A DNA stretch of 26,284 nucleotides, taken from contig JACVCM010000043.1 of the NCBI GenBank assembly GCA_016742125.1, forward strand, positions 1-26,284, in the 5' to 3' direction. This DNA is from Sphingomonadaceae bacterium (GTDB taxonomy: Bacteria > Pseudomonadota > Alphaproteobacteria > Sphingomonadales > Sphingomonadaceae). Under the pieces are notes generated by a model. The model had not been told where the DNA came from. It did no database searches and saw only the letters and a list, made by a program, of their open reading frames with translations. Of this stretch, positions 1-7,405 are shown in pieces. A program made the translations under genes and the position numbers. Positions within the stretch are counted from its first letter, which is position 1, and every line of letters begins with the position of its first letter.

Positions 1-2
1 GC

Positions 3-359
3 CCGGGCGGAATTGGCAGCGCACGAGGTCATCGTGATTATGAACGCACGCATCAAGGGCCCTTTCTTGCGGCCTTCCCCGATCGCATAGGCGGCAACCA
101 CAAATGCCGCATCGGTGACGGTGCTTATGTCGCCACCACTGGCTGGCCCAGCATCAATGCGACGCATAGTGGCGACAGCTGGCTTGGTCTTCCCGGGACC
201 GGCAAGCGGATTACCATGAAAGTCATGGATTTCTGGCGACGCGAGGGCGATCTGCTGGCCGAAAACTGGGTCTTCATCGACATGATCGATTTGCTTGCAC
301 AGATTGGCGTCGATGTTTTTGCGCGGGTCCGCGCACTGGAAGGGGCAAACATCAGATGA
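3..359 (+). CDS. SnoaL-like (ester cyclase / NTF2-fold) protein, 5' end missing
   Basis: This open frame enters from the left edge and gives 118 residues before a TGA at 357-359. The C-terminal part carries the TGWPSI, DFWRREGDLL and ENWVFIDMIDLL stretches that I associate with SnoaL-like polyketide-cyclase/ester-cyclase proteins, which have a small NTF2-like cone fold. Members act as cyclases, isomerases or hydrolases on small hydrophobic or lactone substrates, and many in catabolic operons have no assigned reaction. The N-terminus, start codon and promoter are outside the window. Its stop overlaps the ATG of the next gene as ATGA, so it is very likely translated with the MFS transporter, lactonase and GH32 genes that follow. 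The family call is fairly firm; the reaction is unknown. Confidence 0.72.
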   Translation, partial: PGGIGSARGHRDYERTHQGPFLAAFPDRIGGNHKCRIGDGAYVATTGWPSINATHSGDSWLGLPGTGKRITMKVMDFWRREGDLLAENWVFIDMIDLLAQIGVDVFARVRALEGANIR

Positions 360-1579
360 ACGCTTTCATCGACGCAAAAGACATCAGCCTCACCCGCCGG
401 ACTGGTGCACTCGCCTTTCTTCTTGTGGCCTATTTCTTCTATGCCTGGTCGTGGAACACCGTCGATATCCTGCGCCCCTATATCAAGGAATCGCTGGGCC
501 TTACCGACCTGACGGCAGGGTCGGCCTATACGATCCAGTCGGCTGGGGCGATTGTCGGCGCAGTGGTGATGGGACAAGTGGCCGACAAGATCGGGCGACG
601 TAATGCCCTGGTCATATCGATGTTCGGCTATGGTGGGTTCCTGTTGGCCGCGCTGCTGGTGACCGATTACACAACGCTTGTCATGCAACGCGTTGGCCTT
701 GGCTTCTTCATGGGTTCCATGTTTCCCATTGCGGTAGGCATTTATTCGGGACTGTTCGGGCGCGATGTACGGGGCGTGATTGCGGGCTTTGTGCTGGGCA
801 CCTACAATGTGGCTGTGGCTGCACTCGGCTTCCTCTCTGCCGCAGCGTTCAAGGCAGGCTATGACTGGACAGTGCTGTTATGGGCAGGCGCAATACCGGT
901 CAGCATCGCGCTTTTTGCATTCCTGATCATACCCGATGACCGCCGGTTAATCCCTATGGATGGGCTGAGTGAGGGGCAAACAACTGCCAAAGCCGCGCTC
1001 CCCATCGCCGAATTGTTCAAACCCGGCGTTGCAAAGCAGACCATCTTGCTCGCGACCATGACCGGGCTCAACTTCTTCGCCTATCAGGCGTTCACTGGCT
1101 GGGCCTCAACCTATTTGAAGGAAGACCGGATGATCCCCGATACAGTGGTCGGCGATGTCCTGGGCTGGCAGTTTATCGGTGCGGCGTTGGGGGGGCTTGT
1201 CTGGGGCTTTGTCAGCGATCGATTTGGCCGCCGATCCGCCGCATGGGGCTTCGTCCTCGCCGCCAGTCTGATCCCCGTTTACTTGTTCGTGCCGATGCCG
1301 GTCGGCCTGCTGGAATTGACTGGTTTTGTATATGGCGTCATGCTGTCCTGCAGCGCAATTTGGGGGCCTTGGCTGTCCGAGCTATACCCCCCGCATCTGC
1401 GTTCCACCGCCGCTTCGATTTTCAACTGGGGCCGCGTGATAAGCATGACCGCACCGCTGATCACTGCGCCGCTGATCGATGGTTTCGGTCGCGCACCGGT
1501 GATGAGCCTTGCCTCGATCAGTTTCCTTGCCGCCGCGATCATATGGTTTCGTTTGCCAGAAACCGTCATCCGCAGATGA
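356..1579 (+). CDS. MFS transporter (sugar/organic acid type)
   Basis: This 407-residue protein has about twelve hydrophobic segments and belongs to the major facilitator superfamily. Motif A is clear in the loop after TM2 (GQVADKIGRRNAL), and a second copy follows TM8 in the second half (GFVSDRFGRRSAAW), as expected for the duplicated 6+6 helix fold. It probably sits in the inner membrane and imports a small metabolite by proton symport; the closest general type is the sialate/aromatic-acid/sugar-acid porters, but the substrate cannot be read from the sequence. The ATG at 356 overlaps the TGA of the preceding SnoaL-like gene, and its own TGA (1577-1579) overlaps the ATG of the lactonase gene. 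This context suggests uptake of the compound processed by the lactonase and GH32 enzymes, after outer-membrane entry through a TonB-dependent receptor. Confidence 0.88.
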   Translation: MNAFIDAKDISLTRRTGALAFLLVAYFFYAWSWNTVDILRPYIKESLGLTDLTAGSAYTIQSAGAIVGAVVMGQVADKIGRRNALVISMFGYGGFLLAALLVTDYTTLVMQRVGLGFFMGSMFPIAVGIYSGLFGRDVRGVIAGFVLGTYNVAVAALGFLSAAAFKAGYDWTVLLWAGAIPVSIALFAFLIIPDDRRLIPMDGLSEGQTTAKAALPIAELFKPGVAKQTILLATMTGLNFFAYQAFTGWASTYLKEDRMIPDTVVGDVLGWQFIGAALGGLVWGFVSDRFGRRSAAWGFVLAASLIPVYLFVPMPVGLLELTGFVYGVMLSCSAIWGPWLSELYPPHLRSTAASIFNWGRVISMTAPLITAPLIDGFGRAPVMSLASISFLAAAIIWFRLPETVIRR

Positions 1580-2466
1580 CCCTGACCCACCGCATTGTCG
1601 ATGCGCATCATCATTTGTGGGATCTGAACGCGGTTCATTATCCATGGCTGATGGAGCGCGGGGTTCGCCGGTTTTTTGGCGACCCAGCGCCTATCCAGAA
1701 AAACTATCTGGTCAGCGACTTCCGGGACGATCACGGGGATTTGTCCATCGTGAAAAGCGTCCACGTCCAGGTCGGCGTTGCACCGGAAGATTCGCTTTTG
1801 GAAACACGCTGGTTGCAGGAGCAGAGCGATGCTCATGGGCTACCCAATGCCATCATCGCCTTTTGCGATCTGACCGCAGAAGACTTGGCCGCACAGCTGG
1901 ACGCACATGCCCAGTCACCGGCATTCCGGGGAGTGCGGCAAATCGTGGGGCGCAGTGCTGAAGAAGACGCCAAGACTGGCACAGCTTCCCTGTTGACCGA
2001 TCCCCGCTTTGCCGAGGGGCTGGCGGAGCTGGACCGGCGCGGGCTTTCTTTTGATCTGCAATTGGTGCCGTCGCAAATGGAGGCTGCGGCCGAGTTGCTG
2101 GAGACGCTACCCGACCTGAAGGTTGCACTGTGTCATGCGGGCAGCTTTAGCCGCGCACGGGATTTTGGCATGTGGCATAGCGGCATCAAACGCCTGGCCG
2201 ACTTGCCCCGCATGATCTGCAAGATATCGGGCTTTGGCATGTTTGATCCCGGCTGGACGGCGCAATCGGCAAAGACGCAATTCGATGCTGTGGTGGCTGC
2301 TTTTGGCCCGGCGCGCATTGCCTTTGGCTCTAACTTTCCCGTCGACCGGCTCTACTCGGACTATGGCAGCATATGGATGCGCTTTGCCCAACTTGCGCGA
2401 GATGTTTCAGAGAGCGGGCAGGCTGCGATGTTTGCGGAAACTGACGAACGCTTTTACCGGATATGA
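1576..2466 (+). CDS. Amidohydrolase-family lactonase (L-fuconolactonase / LigI type)
   Basis: This 296-residue protein belongs to the amidohydrolase_2 group (PF04909-like). It starts with the metal-binding HxH signature in VDAHHHLWD (residues 8-16). Further landmarks are the strand-end His in ALCHAGSF and the late Asp in AFGSNFPVDR, both usual metal or catalytic positions of this TIM-barrel family. Close family types hydrolyse sugar lactones (L-fucono-, L-rhamnono-1,4-lactone) or 2-pyrone-4,6-dicarboxylate, so a cytoplasmic lactone hydrolase is the best reading. The open frame extends upstream to 1243, but that part only overlaps the MFS gene in another frame. The ATG at 1576 overlaps the MFS stop as ATGA and gives the normal family length. 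Its TGA in turn overlaps the ATG of the GH32 gene. The exact lactone is not determined. Confidence 0.85.
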   Translation: MTLTHRIVDAHHHLWDLNAVHYPWLMERGVRRFFGDPAPIQKNYLVSDFRDDHGDLSIVKSVHVQVGVAPEDSLLETRWLQEQSDAHGLPNAIIAFCDLTAEDLAAQLDAHAQSPAFRGVRQIVGRSAEEDAKTGTASLLTDPRFAEGLAELDRRGLSFDLQLVPSQMEAAAELLETLPDLKVALCHAGSFSRARDFGMWHSGIKRLADLPRMICKISGFGMFDPGWTAQSAKTQFDAVVAAFGPARIAFGSNFPVDRLYSDYGSIWMRFAQLARDVSESGQAAMFAETDERFYRI

Positions 2467-3764
2467 GCAAGGTCGCGGCGATCGCCTTCCATGCCAGCCC
2501 GCCGCCAGGCGAATGGTATAACGATCCCAATGCCCTGCTTTTTGACGGCACCGGTTTTCATATATTTGCACAGCACCGCGCGGACGCGCCAGCCTTCGAA
2601 CGCAACGGTTGGGCAAGGATATCGAGTCCGGACCTGTTGCATTGGAGTGACCATAGAGGAGTCATTCCGCCCGATAAAAATGATGCATGGTCGGGATCGA
2701 TAGTGGCTGACGGGCCTGGGCTTGAAGTGTGGCATACGAGGCACTGCGAACGGATGCAGGACCAGGTGATGCGGCGCTCGCACGATACGGGGCAAAGCTG
2801 GACGCAGGCTTTGGCCTCGCTGGGCCCGGCGCGCACCGATTGGCGCGATCCTTTCGTTTTCCGCTGGTGCCGGGAGTGGCGGATGTTGTTGGCCGTTCCC
2901 TGTCCGTGGAGTGCGGATGGCACATCAACGCGCTCCTGTATCGAGATCTATCGTGCAGATGCGAGCCGGGTCGATTGGGAGAAAATTGGCCAGATTGGCC
3001 CATGGAACGATATGGGGGTCTTGTGGGAAGTCCCGCTCCTGCTTCCTGACCCGATGGGTGACAATTTCTGGTCGCTGATCATCTCCCGGGTTGATCGGCG
3101 ACATGAAAGCGCCTGGTGCGATGTGCAGCGCTGGCGCGGGCATTTTGACGGGACGCAATTTGCGCGGCTGAAAGGAGACGACGACGAAGGCGAGTCGGTC
3201 GACTGCGGCCCCGATTATTATGCAGCAATGGCCAATGTCGAAGAGCACTGGCCCTTTGCCGAACGGGCGCTTGTTGGCTGGGCATCGAACTGGCAGACGG
3301 CCCGGCGCATGCCTTGGCCTGGTTTTCACGGCGGCCCGATTGCGCTGCCCCGGCAATTGACCGCGGTGGGAACGGCGCCAATCCCGTCCATCATCGACGC
3401 ATTTTCCCAGTCTGCAGCAGCGGTTCCAAAGGCGGGGCTTGGGCAGGCCAGGAACCTGGTCGGGCCGCTCGCTTTACGGATCGAGGGCAAATCTGACCGG
3501 CTTCTTGTCGGGGTCGCTTTGGATGGTACCCTTAGTGTTGAACGGGATGGCGCAGAATGGCTGCAATGGCGGCGGGAATTCCCGGCGACGATGCGCGCGC
3601 AACGCACATTGTCTTTATTCCTCGACGGACCGCTGATCGAACTTCACATTGGCCCCGACGATCGCTGGATTACCTGCGCCTTACCGCAACAGGATCTGCC
3701 ATTCATGGTGTCGCTGAGAGATAACGGCGCCGCCGTCCCATTTGACTGGCACAGCCTAGCCTGA
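2463..3764 (+). CDS. Glycoside hydrolase family 32 (beta-fructosidase-like), cytoplasmic
   Basis: This 433-residue protein carries the full set of GH32 landmarks. WYNDPNA (18-24) matches the WMNDPNG block with nucleophile Asp21. AWSGS (75-79) is the next conserved loop. WRDP (127-130) gives the transition-state Asp129. WEVP (188-191) replaces the usual WECP and supplies the acid/base Glu189. DCGPDYYAA (247-255) and GWASNW followed by ALPRQLT are further family blocks. GH32 enzymes release terminal or internal fructose from sucrose, inulin or levan with retention. There is no signal peptide, so it should act in the cytoplasm on an imported saccharide. The C-terminal beta-sandwich is short compared with typical 480-500-residue members. 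The ATG overlaps the lactonase TGA (ATGA), and a terminator hairpin follows its stop. A fructosyl substrate is likely but not proven in this lactonase context. Confidence 0.86.
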   Translation: MSKVAAIAFHASPPPGEWYNDPNALLFDGTGFHIFAQHRADAPAFERNGWARISSPDLLHWSDHRGVIPPDKNDAWSGSIVADGPGLEVWHTRHCERMQDQVMRRSHDTGQSWTQALASLGPARTDWRDPFVFRWCREWRMLLAVPCPWSADGTSTRSCIEIYRADASRVDWEKIGQIGPWNDMGVLWEVPLLLPDPMGDNFWSLIISRVDRRHESAWCDVQRWRGHFDGTQFARLKGDDDEGESVDCGPDYYAAMANVEEHWPFAERALVGWASNWQTARRMPWPGFHGGPIALPRQLTAVGTAPIPSIIDAFSQSAAAVPKAGLGQARNLVGPLALRIEGKSDRLLVGVALDGTLSVERDGAEWLQWRREFPATMRAQRTLSLFLDGPLIELHIGPDDRWITCALPQQDLPFMVSLRDNGAAVPFDWHSLA

Positions 3765-3768
3765 ACAA

Positions 3769-3794
3769 AAAGGGCGACCCGTAGGCCGCCCTTT
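3769..3794. terminator. Bidirectional hairpin terminator between GH32 and TonB receptor genes
   Basis: AAAGGGCG (3769-3776) pairs perfectly with CGCCCTTT (3787-3794) around a 10-base loop. The A-run before it and the T-rich bases after it let it work in both directions. It lies between the GH32 stop (3764) and the receptor stop on the other strand (3817), as expected for convergent genes sharing one intrinsic terminator. Confidence 0.85.
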
Positions 3795-3816
3795 CAATTT
3801 ACCGTGAAGACAATGG

Positions 3817-6450
3817 TCAGAATTTGAAGCTGCCGATCACACCCCATTGGCGTGGTGGAGCATAGCTTGCCTGCAGCGCACCGCCGCCGCCCCAGACGAA
3901 GCGGGTTGCGGTCGCCTTCTCGGTGACGTTGTTGACATAGCCTTGTATCGAGATGTTCTCGTTGAAGGCCAATGTCAGGCGCAGGTCGAGCTTGGTATAG
4001 CTTTCCTGTTTCTCCAGGATCGAATTGAACGGCTGCCCGAACCACGATCCCGAATATGACAAGGCCGCATAAGGTGTCAGCTTCATCTCCCCACCCAACG
4101 GAATATCGTAGGATGCGTAAACCGAACCCATCGTTTCGGGTGAATAGGGGATGCGGTTGCCGCTGATATCGCAACCAAAAGCTGCCGCAGGCTGACCCGC
4201 GCCACCGGTTCCGGGAACAAGCCCGCAGTTATAACCCGGTGCAAACACCCGGCGTTGACCCGCTGGCGCAATGGTCACCCCATTGACGACTGTCGGCGTG
4301 AGCTGGGTCGCATCTGTAACCAATATACTGGTCCCAAAAGGTGCCGGTACATTGTCATATTGGGTGTATTTCGCGTTCAGATATGCGAACGTCGCACCGA
4401 TTTGCAGTTCGTCGGTTGGCTGCCAGATCGCTTCCAGCTCTGCACCATAGGACCGCGCCTTGCCGCTATTTTCGATAATCGAAAGCGTTGTTGCACCTGC
4501 TGGCACCTGGCGCTGTTCCTGCAGACCTTTGTATTTATTGTAGAATAATGCGAGGTTCAGCTGAACAGTATTGTCGACGAAGCGGTTTTTGGAGCCGATC
4601 TCAAACGCAGTCACGGTCTCAGGATTGAAGGTCGGCGTCAGCGCAGCCTGATTCTGGCCCGAGTTGAAACCGCCCGAGCGGAAGCCGGTCGAGGCGGAGG
4701 CATAAAGCAGATTGTCGTCGGTCATCTGATAGTCGACGGCCAGACGCCATGTCGCCTTCTTGAACTTCTTGGTATCGTATGTCGCACCCGTCAGAACCGT
4801 GGTATTGGCAGCAAGACATTGAAAGCCGGGTCGCGGCGCGGGAAGCGTCACATAGGTGCAATTGGTGGGCGCGCCCCGAACACCGAAAGCGCTGTCCGGA
4901 ATCGGGCCGGTGCGCAATGTGATCGCCGTGCCCTGCGGCACGGGCGGGACGCCGGCTGTTGGCAGGATCGCGTTGGCATTCGCAAAGGCGAAATCCTTCG
5001 TATCGACCGTATAACGCAAACCCGCGGTGACCCTGAGCTTTTCGGTTACTGCATAGGTGGCCTGTGCATAGGCCGCGACGGATTCGGTTTCGGCGCGCTG
5101 CTGATCGTAAAAGCCACCGCCATTGGCCGGCAGGTTCAGGTTGGGCGTTACATTGCGGATGATGCGTGGCAATTGCTGGTTGATGAAAATGCCCGTGAGC
5201 TTATCCTTGAAATAATAGCCGCCCAAAACATAGGTTAACGGACTGCTATCATCGCTGGACAGCAATTGCACCTCCTGGCTGAAGGTCTTGGCGCGGGTAT
5301 CCTGAAAATCGATACCAACCTGGTTGGCTGAAAAGTCGGTATCAGATGTACGGATCGCTCCAAAGTCGGTGTAACCCGTGATCGATTTCAGCGTGATCCC
5401 GCCAAAGTCATATGCCAGCGTACCTGTCCACGCCTTGTTCTCAAGATCGAGCACTGTGGGCTGGTCGGTGTCGATCAAATAGGGGTTGCCGGACGCAAAA
5501 ATGGGAATACCCAAATCGGACGAAGCCGGAGTTGTTGCTCCAGGCAGCGCGTCGTTAACGCCGTCACGGTTGCCGGGCCGCGTGTTCAGACCGAGCACCG
5601 GAGTGCCGTTATATAGCTGCTGTCGGCTATTCACATCGAAATATGAACCAATCAATTTGTAACCAAAGGCGGAGCCGCCTGCACCCGTCCGTTTTGAGTA
5701 ATCGAACTTGATTGATGCACTGAATGCGTCATTGGGCTGCAACAGCAAAGTGCCGCGAACATACCGGTTATTGTCGTCAAACAGGTTGTTGCCCAGCGAA
5801 TTGACGTTCTTCACATAGCCATCGGATGTTTCGTAGGATCCCGCGATACGCAGCGCCACGGTGTCGCTCAACGCCGCATTGACGTAAGCATCGGTGCGGA
5901 AACGCCCATATTCTCCCACGGTTAGGTCGATACCGCCGAAATAGCCCTCGAATGAGGGTGCAGCAGTAACGATCGAGATGTTACCACCGAAGGTGTTGCG
6001 TCCATATAGCGTCCCCTGGGGACCGCGCTGCACTTCAACCCGGGCAATATCGACAAAGCCAGTGGTCGCCTGGCTTGCGCGTGACTGGTAGACGCCATCG
6101 ATGAAGAAACCGATGGTTGTATCGCCATTGACGCCGACATTCTCGGTGCGCACACCGCGGATTGCTGGGCGCGCGTCGGACCCGGAACGGCCGAAGGTGA
6201 AGCCCGGGACCTGGCCTTCAAGGCGTGAGATATCGTTGGTCCCACGCTCCGCCATCTGCTCCGCAGTCAGCGCCGAAATGGAAATCGGCACATCCTGCAG
6301 ATTTTCCTCACGCCTTTGGGCGGTAACGACGATTTCCTCAATTCCCGCCTGATCCCCTTCGGCATCCTGCGCGAAAGCCGGCAGTGCGGTGAAGTTGATA
6401 ATGGTAATCGCCACCCCGGCCAGCAATAATGGCTTGAACGAACGCGTCAT
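3817..6450 (-). CDS. TonB-dependent outer-membrane receptor
   Basis: This 877-residue protein is a TonB-dependent transporter. A signal peptide (residues 1 to about 27, cleavage after AFA) is followed by the TonB box region EEIVVTAQRREE (38-49), the plug domain starting at LQDVPISISALT, and a beta-barrel that ends in an aromatic residue (GSFKF), the usual C-terminal outer-membrane signal. It should import a ligand across the outer membrane using energy from TonB-ExbBD. This receptor type is greatly expanded in sphingomonads, and substrates range from plant glycans to aromatics. A good ribosome binding site (GGGGAG) lies about 8 bases before the ATG. It lies downstream of the SDR gene on the same strand, and its upstream region carries two copies of a candidate LacI-type operator. 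That suggests induction by the same compound as the SDR and the HisD-like operon. The ligand is unknown. Confidence 0.92.
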   Translation of the reverse strand: MTRSFKPLLLAGVAITIINFTALPAFAQDAEGDQAGIEEIVVTAQRREENLQDVPISISALTAEQMAERGTNDISRLEGQVPGFTFGRSGSDARPAIRGVRTENVGVNGDTTIGFFIDGVYQSRASQATTGFVDIARVEVQRGPQGTLYGRNTFGGNISIVTAAPSFEGYFGGIDLTVGEYGRFRTDAYVNAALSDTVALRIAGSYETSDGYVKNVNSLGNNLFDDNNRYVRGTLLLQPNDAFSASIKFDYSKRTGAGGSAFGYKLIGSYFDVNSRQQLYNGTPVLGLNTRPGNRDGVNDALPGATTPASSDLGIPIFASGNPYLIDTDQPTVLDLENKAWTGTLAYDFGGITLKSITGYTDFGAIRTSDTDFSANQVGIDFQDTRAKTFSQEVQLLSSDDSSPLTYVLGGYYFKDKLTGIFINQQLPRIIRNVTPNLNLPANGGGFYDQQRAETESVAAYAQATYAVTEKLRVTAGLRYTVDTKDFAFANANAILPTAGVPPVPQGTAITLRTGPIPDSAFGVRGAPTNCTYVTLPAPRPGFQCLAANTTVLTGATYDTKKFKKATWRLAVDYQMTDDNLLYASASTGFRSGGFNSGQNQAALTPTFNPETVTAFEIGSKNRFVDNTVQLNLALFYNKYKGLQEQRQVPAGATTLSIIENSGKARSYGAELEAIWQPTDELQIGATFAYLNAKYTQYDNVPAPFGTSILVTDATQLTPTVVNGVTIAPAGQRRVFAPGYNCGLVPGTGGAGQPAAAFGCDISGNRIPYSPETMGSVYASYDIPLGGEMKLTPYAALSYSGSWFGQPFNSILEKQESYTKLDLRLTLAFNENISIQGYVNNVTEKATATRFVWGGGGALQASYAPPRQWGVIGSFKF

Positions 6451-6483
6451 GTTTCAGTCTCCCCTTTAGAATTCCGTTACAGT

Positions 6484-6495
6484 GAAGTGGACTTC
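6484..6495. repeat. Short inverted repeat in the TonB receptor leader
   Basis: GAAGTGGACTTC is a dyad of 5-base arms with a 2-base centre, about 35 bases upstream of the receptor ATG and immediately next to the first candidate LacI box. It may be part of the operator region or chance; it does not share the CG-centred core of the neighbouring boxes. Confidence 0.35.
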
Positions 6496-6499
6496 AAAA

Positions 6500-6513
6500 T
6501 GACTGCGAATGCA
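6500..6513. promoter_or_regulatory. Candidate LacI-type operator, copy 1 (TonB receptor promoter)
   Basis: TGACTGCGAATGCA has the TG-N4-CG-N4-CA layout of LacI-family operators. It differs by one base from copy 2, which lies 23 bases away, about two helical turns. The shared direct repeat is 19 bases long (CAAAATGACT[G/T]CGAATGCA). It is about 50 bases upstream of the receptor ATG. The likely binder is the LacI-type regulator at 8701-9705; that link is inferred. Confidence 0.65.
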
Positions 6514-6522
6514 AGAACAAAA

Positions 6523-6536
6523 TGACTTCGAATGCA
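6523..6536. promoter_or_regulatory. Candidate LacI-type operator, copy 2 (TonB receptor promoter)
   Basis: TGACTTCGAATGCA has the TTCGAA core flanked by TG and CA at symmetric positions. It is in direct repeat with copy 1 and is the exact reverse complement of copy 3 at 7333-7346. The 133-base gap between the SDR stop and the receptor start that holds it has no other clear feature except the ribosome binding site. Confidence 0.7.
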
Positions 6537-6583
6537 GCGCGCGATTTCCCGTGGCAAAAGCGCAACAGGTCAGTCTTGTAATT

Positions 6584-7321
6584 TTATTGCGCCGTCCACC
6601 CGCCGTCGACAAGCAAGCTGGTCCCTGTGACCATATTTGCTGCGGGCGAAACCAGGTAGAATACGGCCGCCGCCACGTCTTCCGGTTTCCCGATCCGGCC
6701 CAGCGGGATCATGCTGTCGACAAATGCGCGAAAGTCGGCATTGTCGAGCATCGGCCTGGTCATCGGTGTTTCGATGAAGGTCGGAGCAACAGAATTGACG
6801 CGGATATTGTGCGGCGCGAGTTCCACCGCCATGGCCTTTGTCAGACCTTCCAGCGCATGTTTAGTCATACAGTAGACCGTGCGTCGCGGGCTTCCTACAT
6901 GCCCCATCTGGCTCGTGATATTGACGATCGCTCCCCCATTTCCGCGCCGCAACATGGATCGTACTGCCGCCTGAGCGACGAGATAGGCGCTGCGCACATT
7001 CAGGTTCAGCATGTTATCCAGGATATCGATGGCCACCTCAGCCATCGGCAATGGCATGTTGGTTCCGGCATTGTTGACCAGAATATCAACATCGCGTTGC
7101 GCAAGCGCCTCGGGAAAGGACGCGTCCATGACATTGGCCGCCCAGATTTCGATATTGGTATGTCGGGCAGCCAAGGCAGCCAAACTTTCGGGATCTCGCG
7201 CCACGGCAACGACGTTGGCGCCCGCCTCGGCCAATGCCAGCGATATTGCCTCCCCCAACCCTTTGCTTCCGCCGGTGACAACAGCGGTTTTGCCCGCCAG
7301 GCTGAAGGCATCGACACGCAT
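6584..7321 (-). CDS. Short-chain dehydrogenase/reductase (SDR), classical type
   Basis: This 245-residue protein is a complete classical SDR. The NAD(P)-binding TGGSKGLG motif is at residues 16-23 and the NNAG motif at 83-86. The catalytic Ser137, Tyr150 and Lys154 appear in ITSQMGH and YCMTK, and the C-terminal PxxIxT-like segment (APTFIETPMT) follows. Enzymes of this size in catabolic loci oxidise hydroxyl groups of sugars, sugar acids or alicyclic alcohols with NAD(P)+. No strongly acidic residue is obvious directly after the glycine motif, so cofactor preference is left open. A GGGGA ribosome binding site lies 4 bases before the ATG. The gene is divergent from the HisD-like operon, and the spacer between them contains one candidate LacI box only 12 bases from its start codon. 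The TonB receptor gene follows on the same strand. Its substrate is unknown. Confidence 0.9.
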   Translation of the reverse strand: MRVDAFSLAGKTAVVTGGSKGLGEAISLALAEAGANVVAVARDPESLAALAARHTNIEIWAANVMDASFPEALAQRDVDILVNNAGTNMPLPMAEVAIDILDNMLNLNVRSAYLVAQAAVRSMLRRGNGGAIVNITSQMGHVGSPRRTVYCMTKHALEGLTKAMAVELAPHNIRVNSVAPTFIETPMTRPMLDNADFRAFVDSMIPLGRIGKPEDVAAAVFYLVSPAANMVTGTSLLVDGGWTAQ

Positions 7322-7332
7322 AAAATCCCCAT

Positions 7333-7346
7333 TGCATTCGAAGTCA
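7333..7346. promoter_or_regulatory. Candidate LacI-type operator, copy 3 (SDR / HisD-like divergent promoter)
   Basis: TGCATTCGAAGTCA is the exact reverse complement of copy 2 at 6523-6536. It lies in the 84-base spacer between the SDR start (7321) and the HisD-like start (7406). It is therefore placed to control both divergent transcripts, including the lacI-type gene itself, which is the second gene of the plus-strand operon. Confidence 0.7.
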
Positions 7347-7405
7347 ATCTCGTTAGCTTAAAGATATTCCAGTCATTTGCAAAGAGTCGAAGGGGAAGAT
7401 CTATA

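Noticed and set aside
1243..1575. Upstream extension of the lactonase frame
   Set aside because: It overlaps the MFS gene in another frame; ATG 1576 with the ATGA overlap and the VDAHHHLWD start fits the family.
6509..7405. Long N-terminal extension of the HisD-like frame
   Set aside because: It is antisense to the SDR gene and includes its promoter region; ATG 7406 has a good ribosome binding site and gives normal HisD length.
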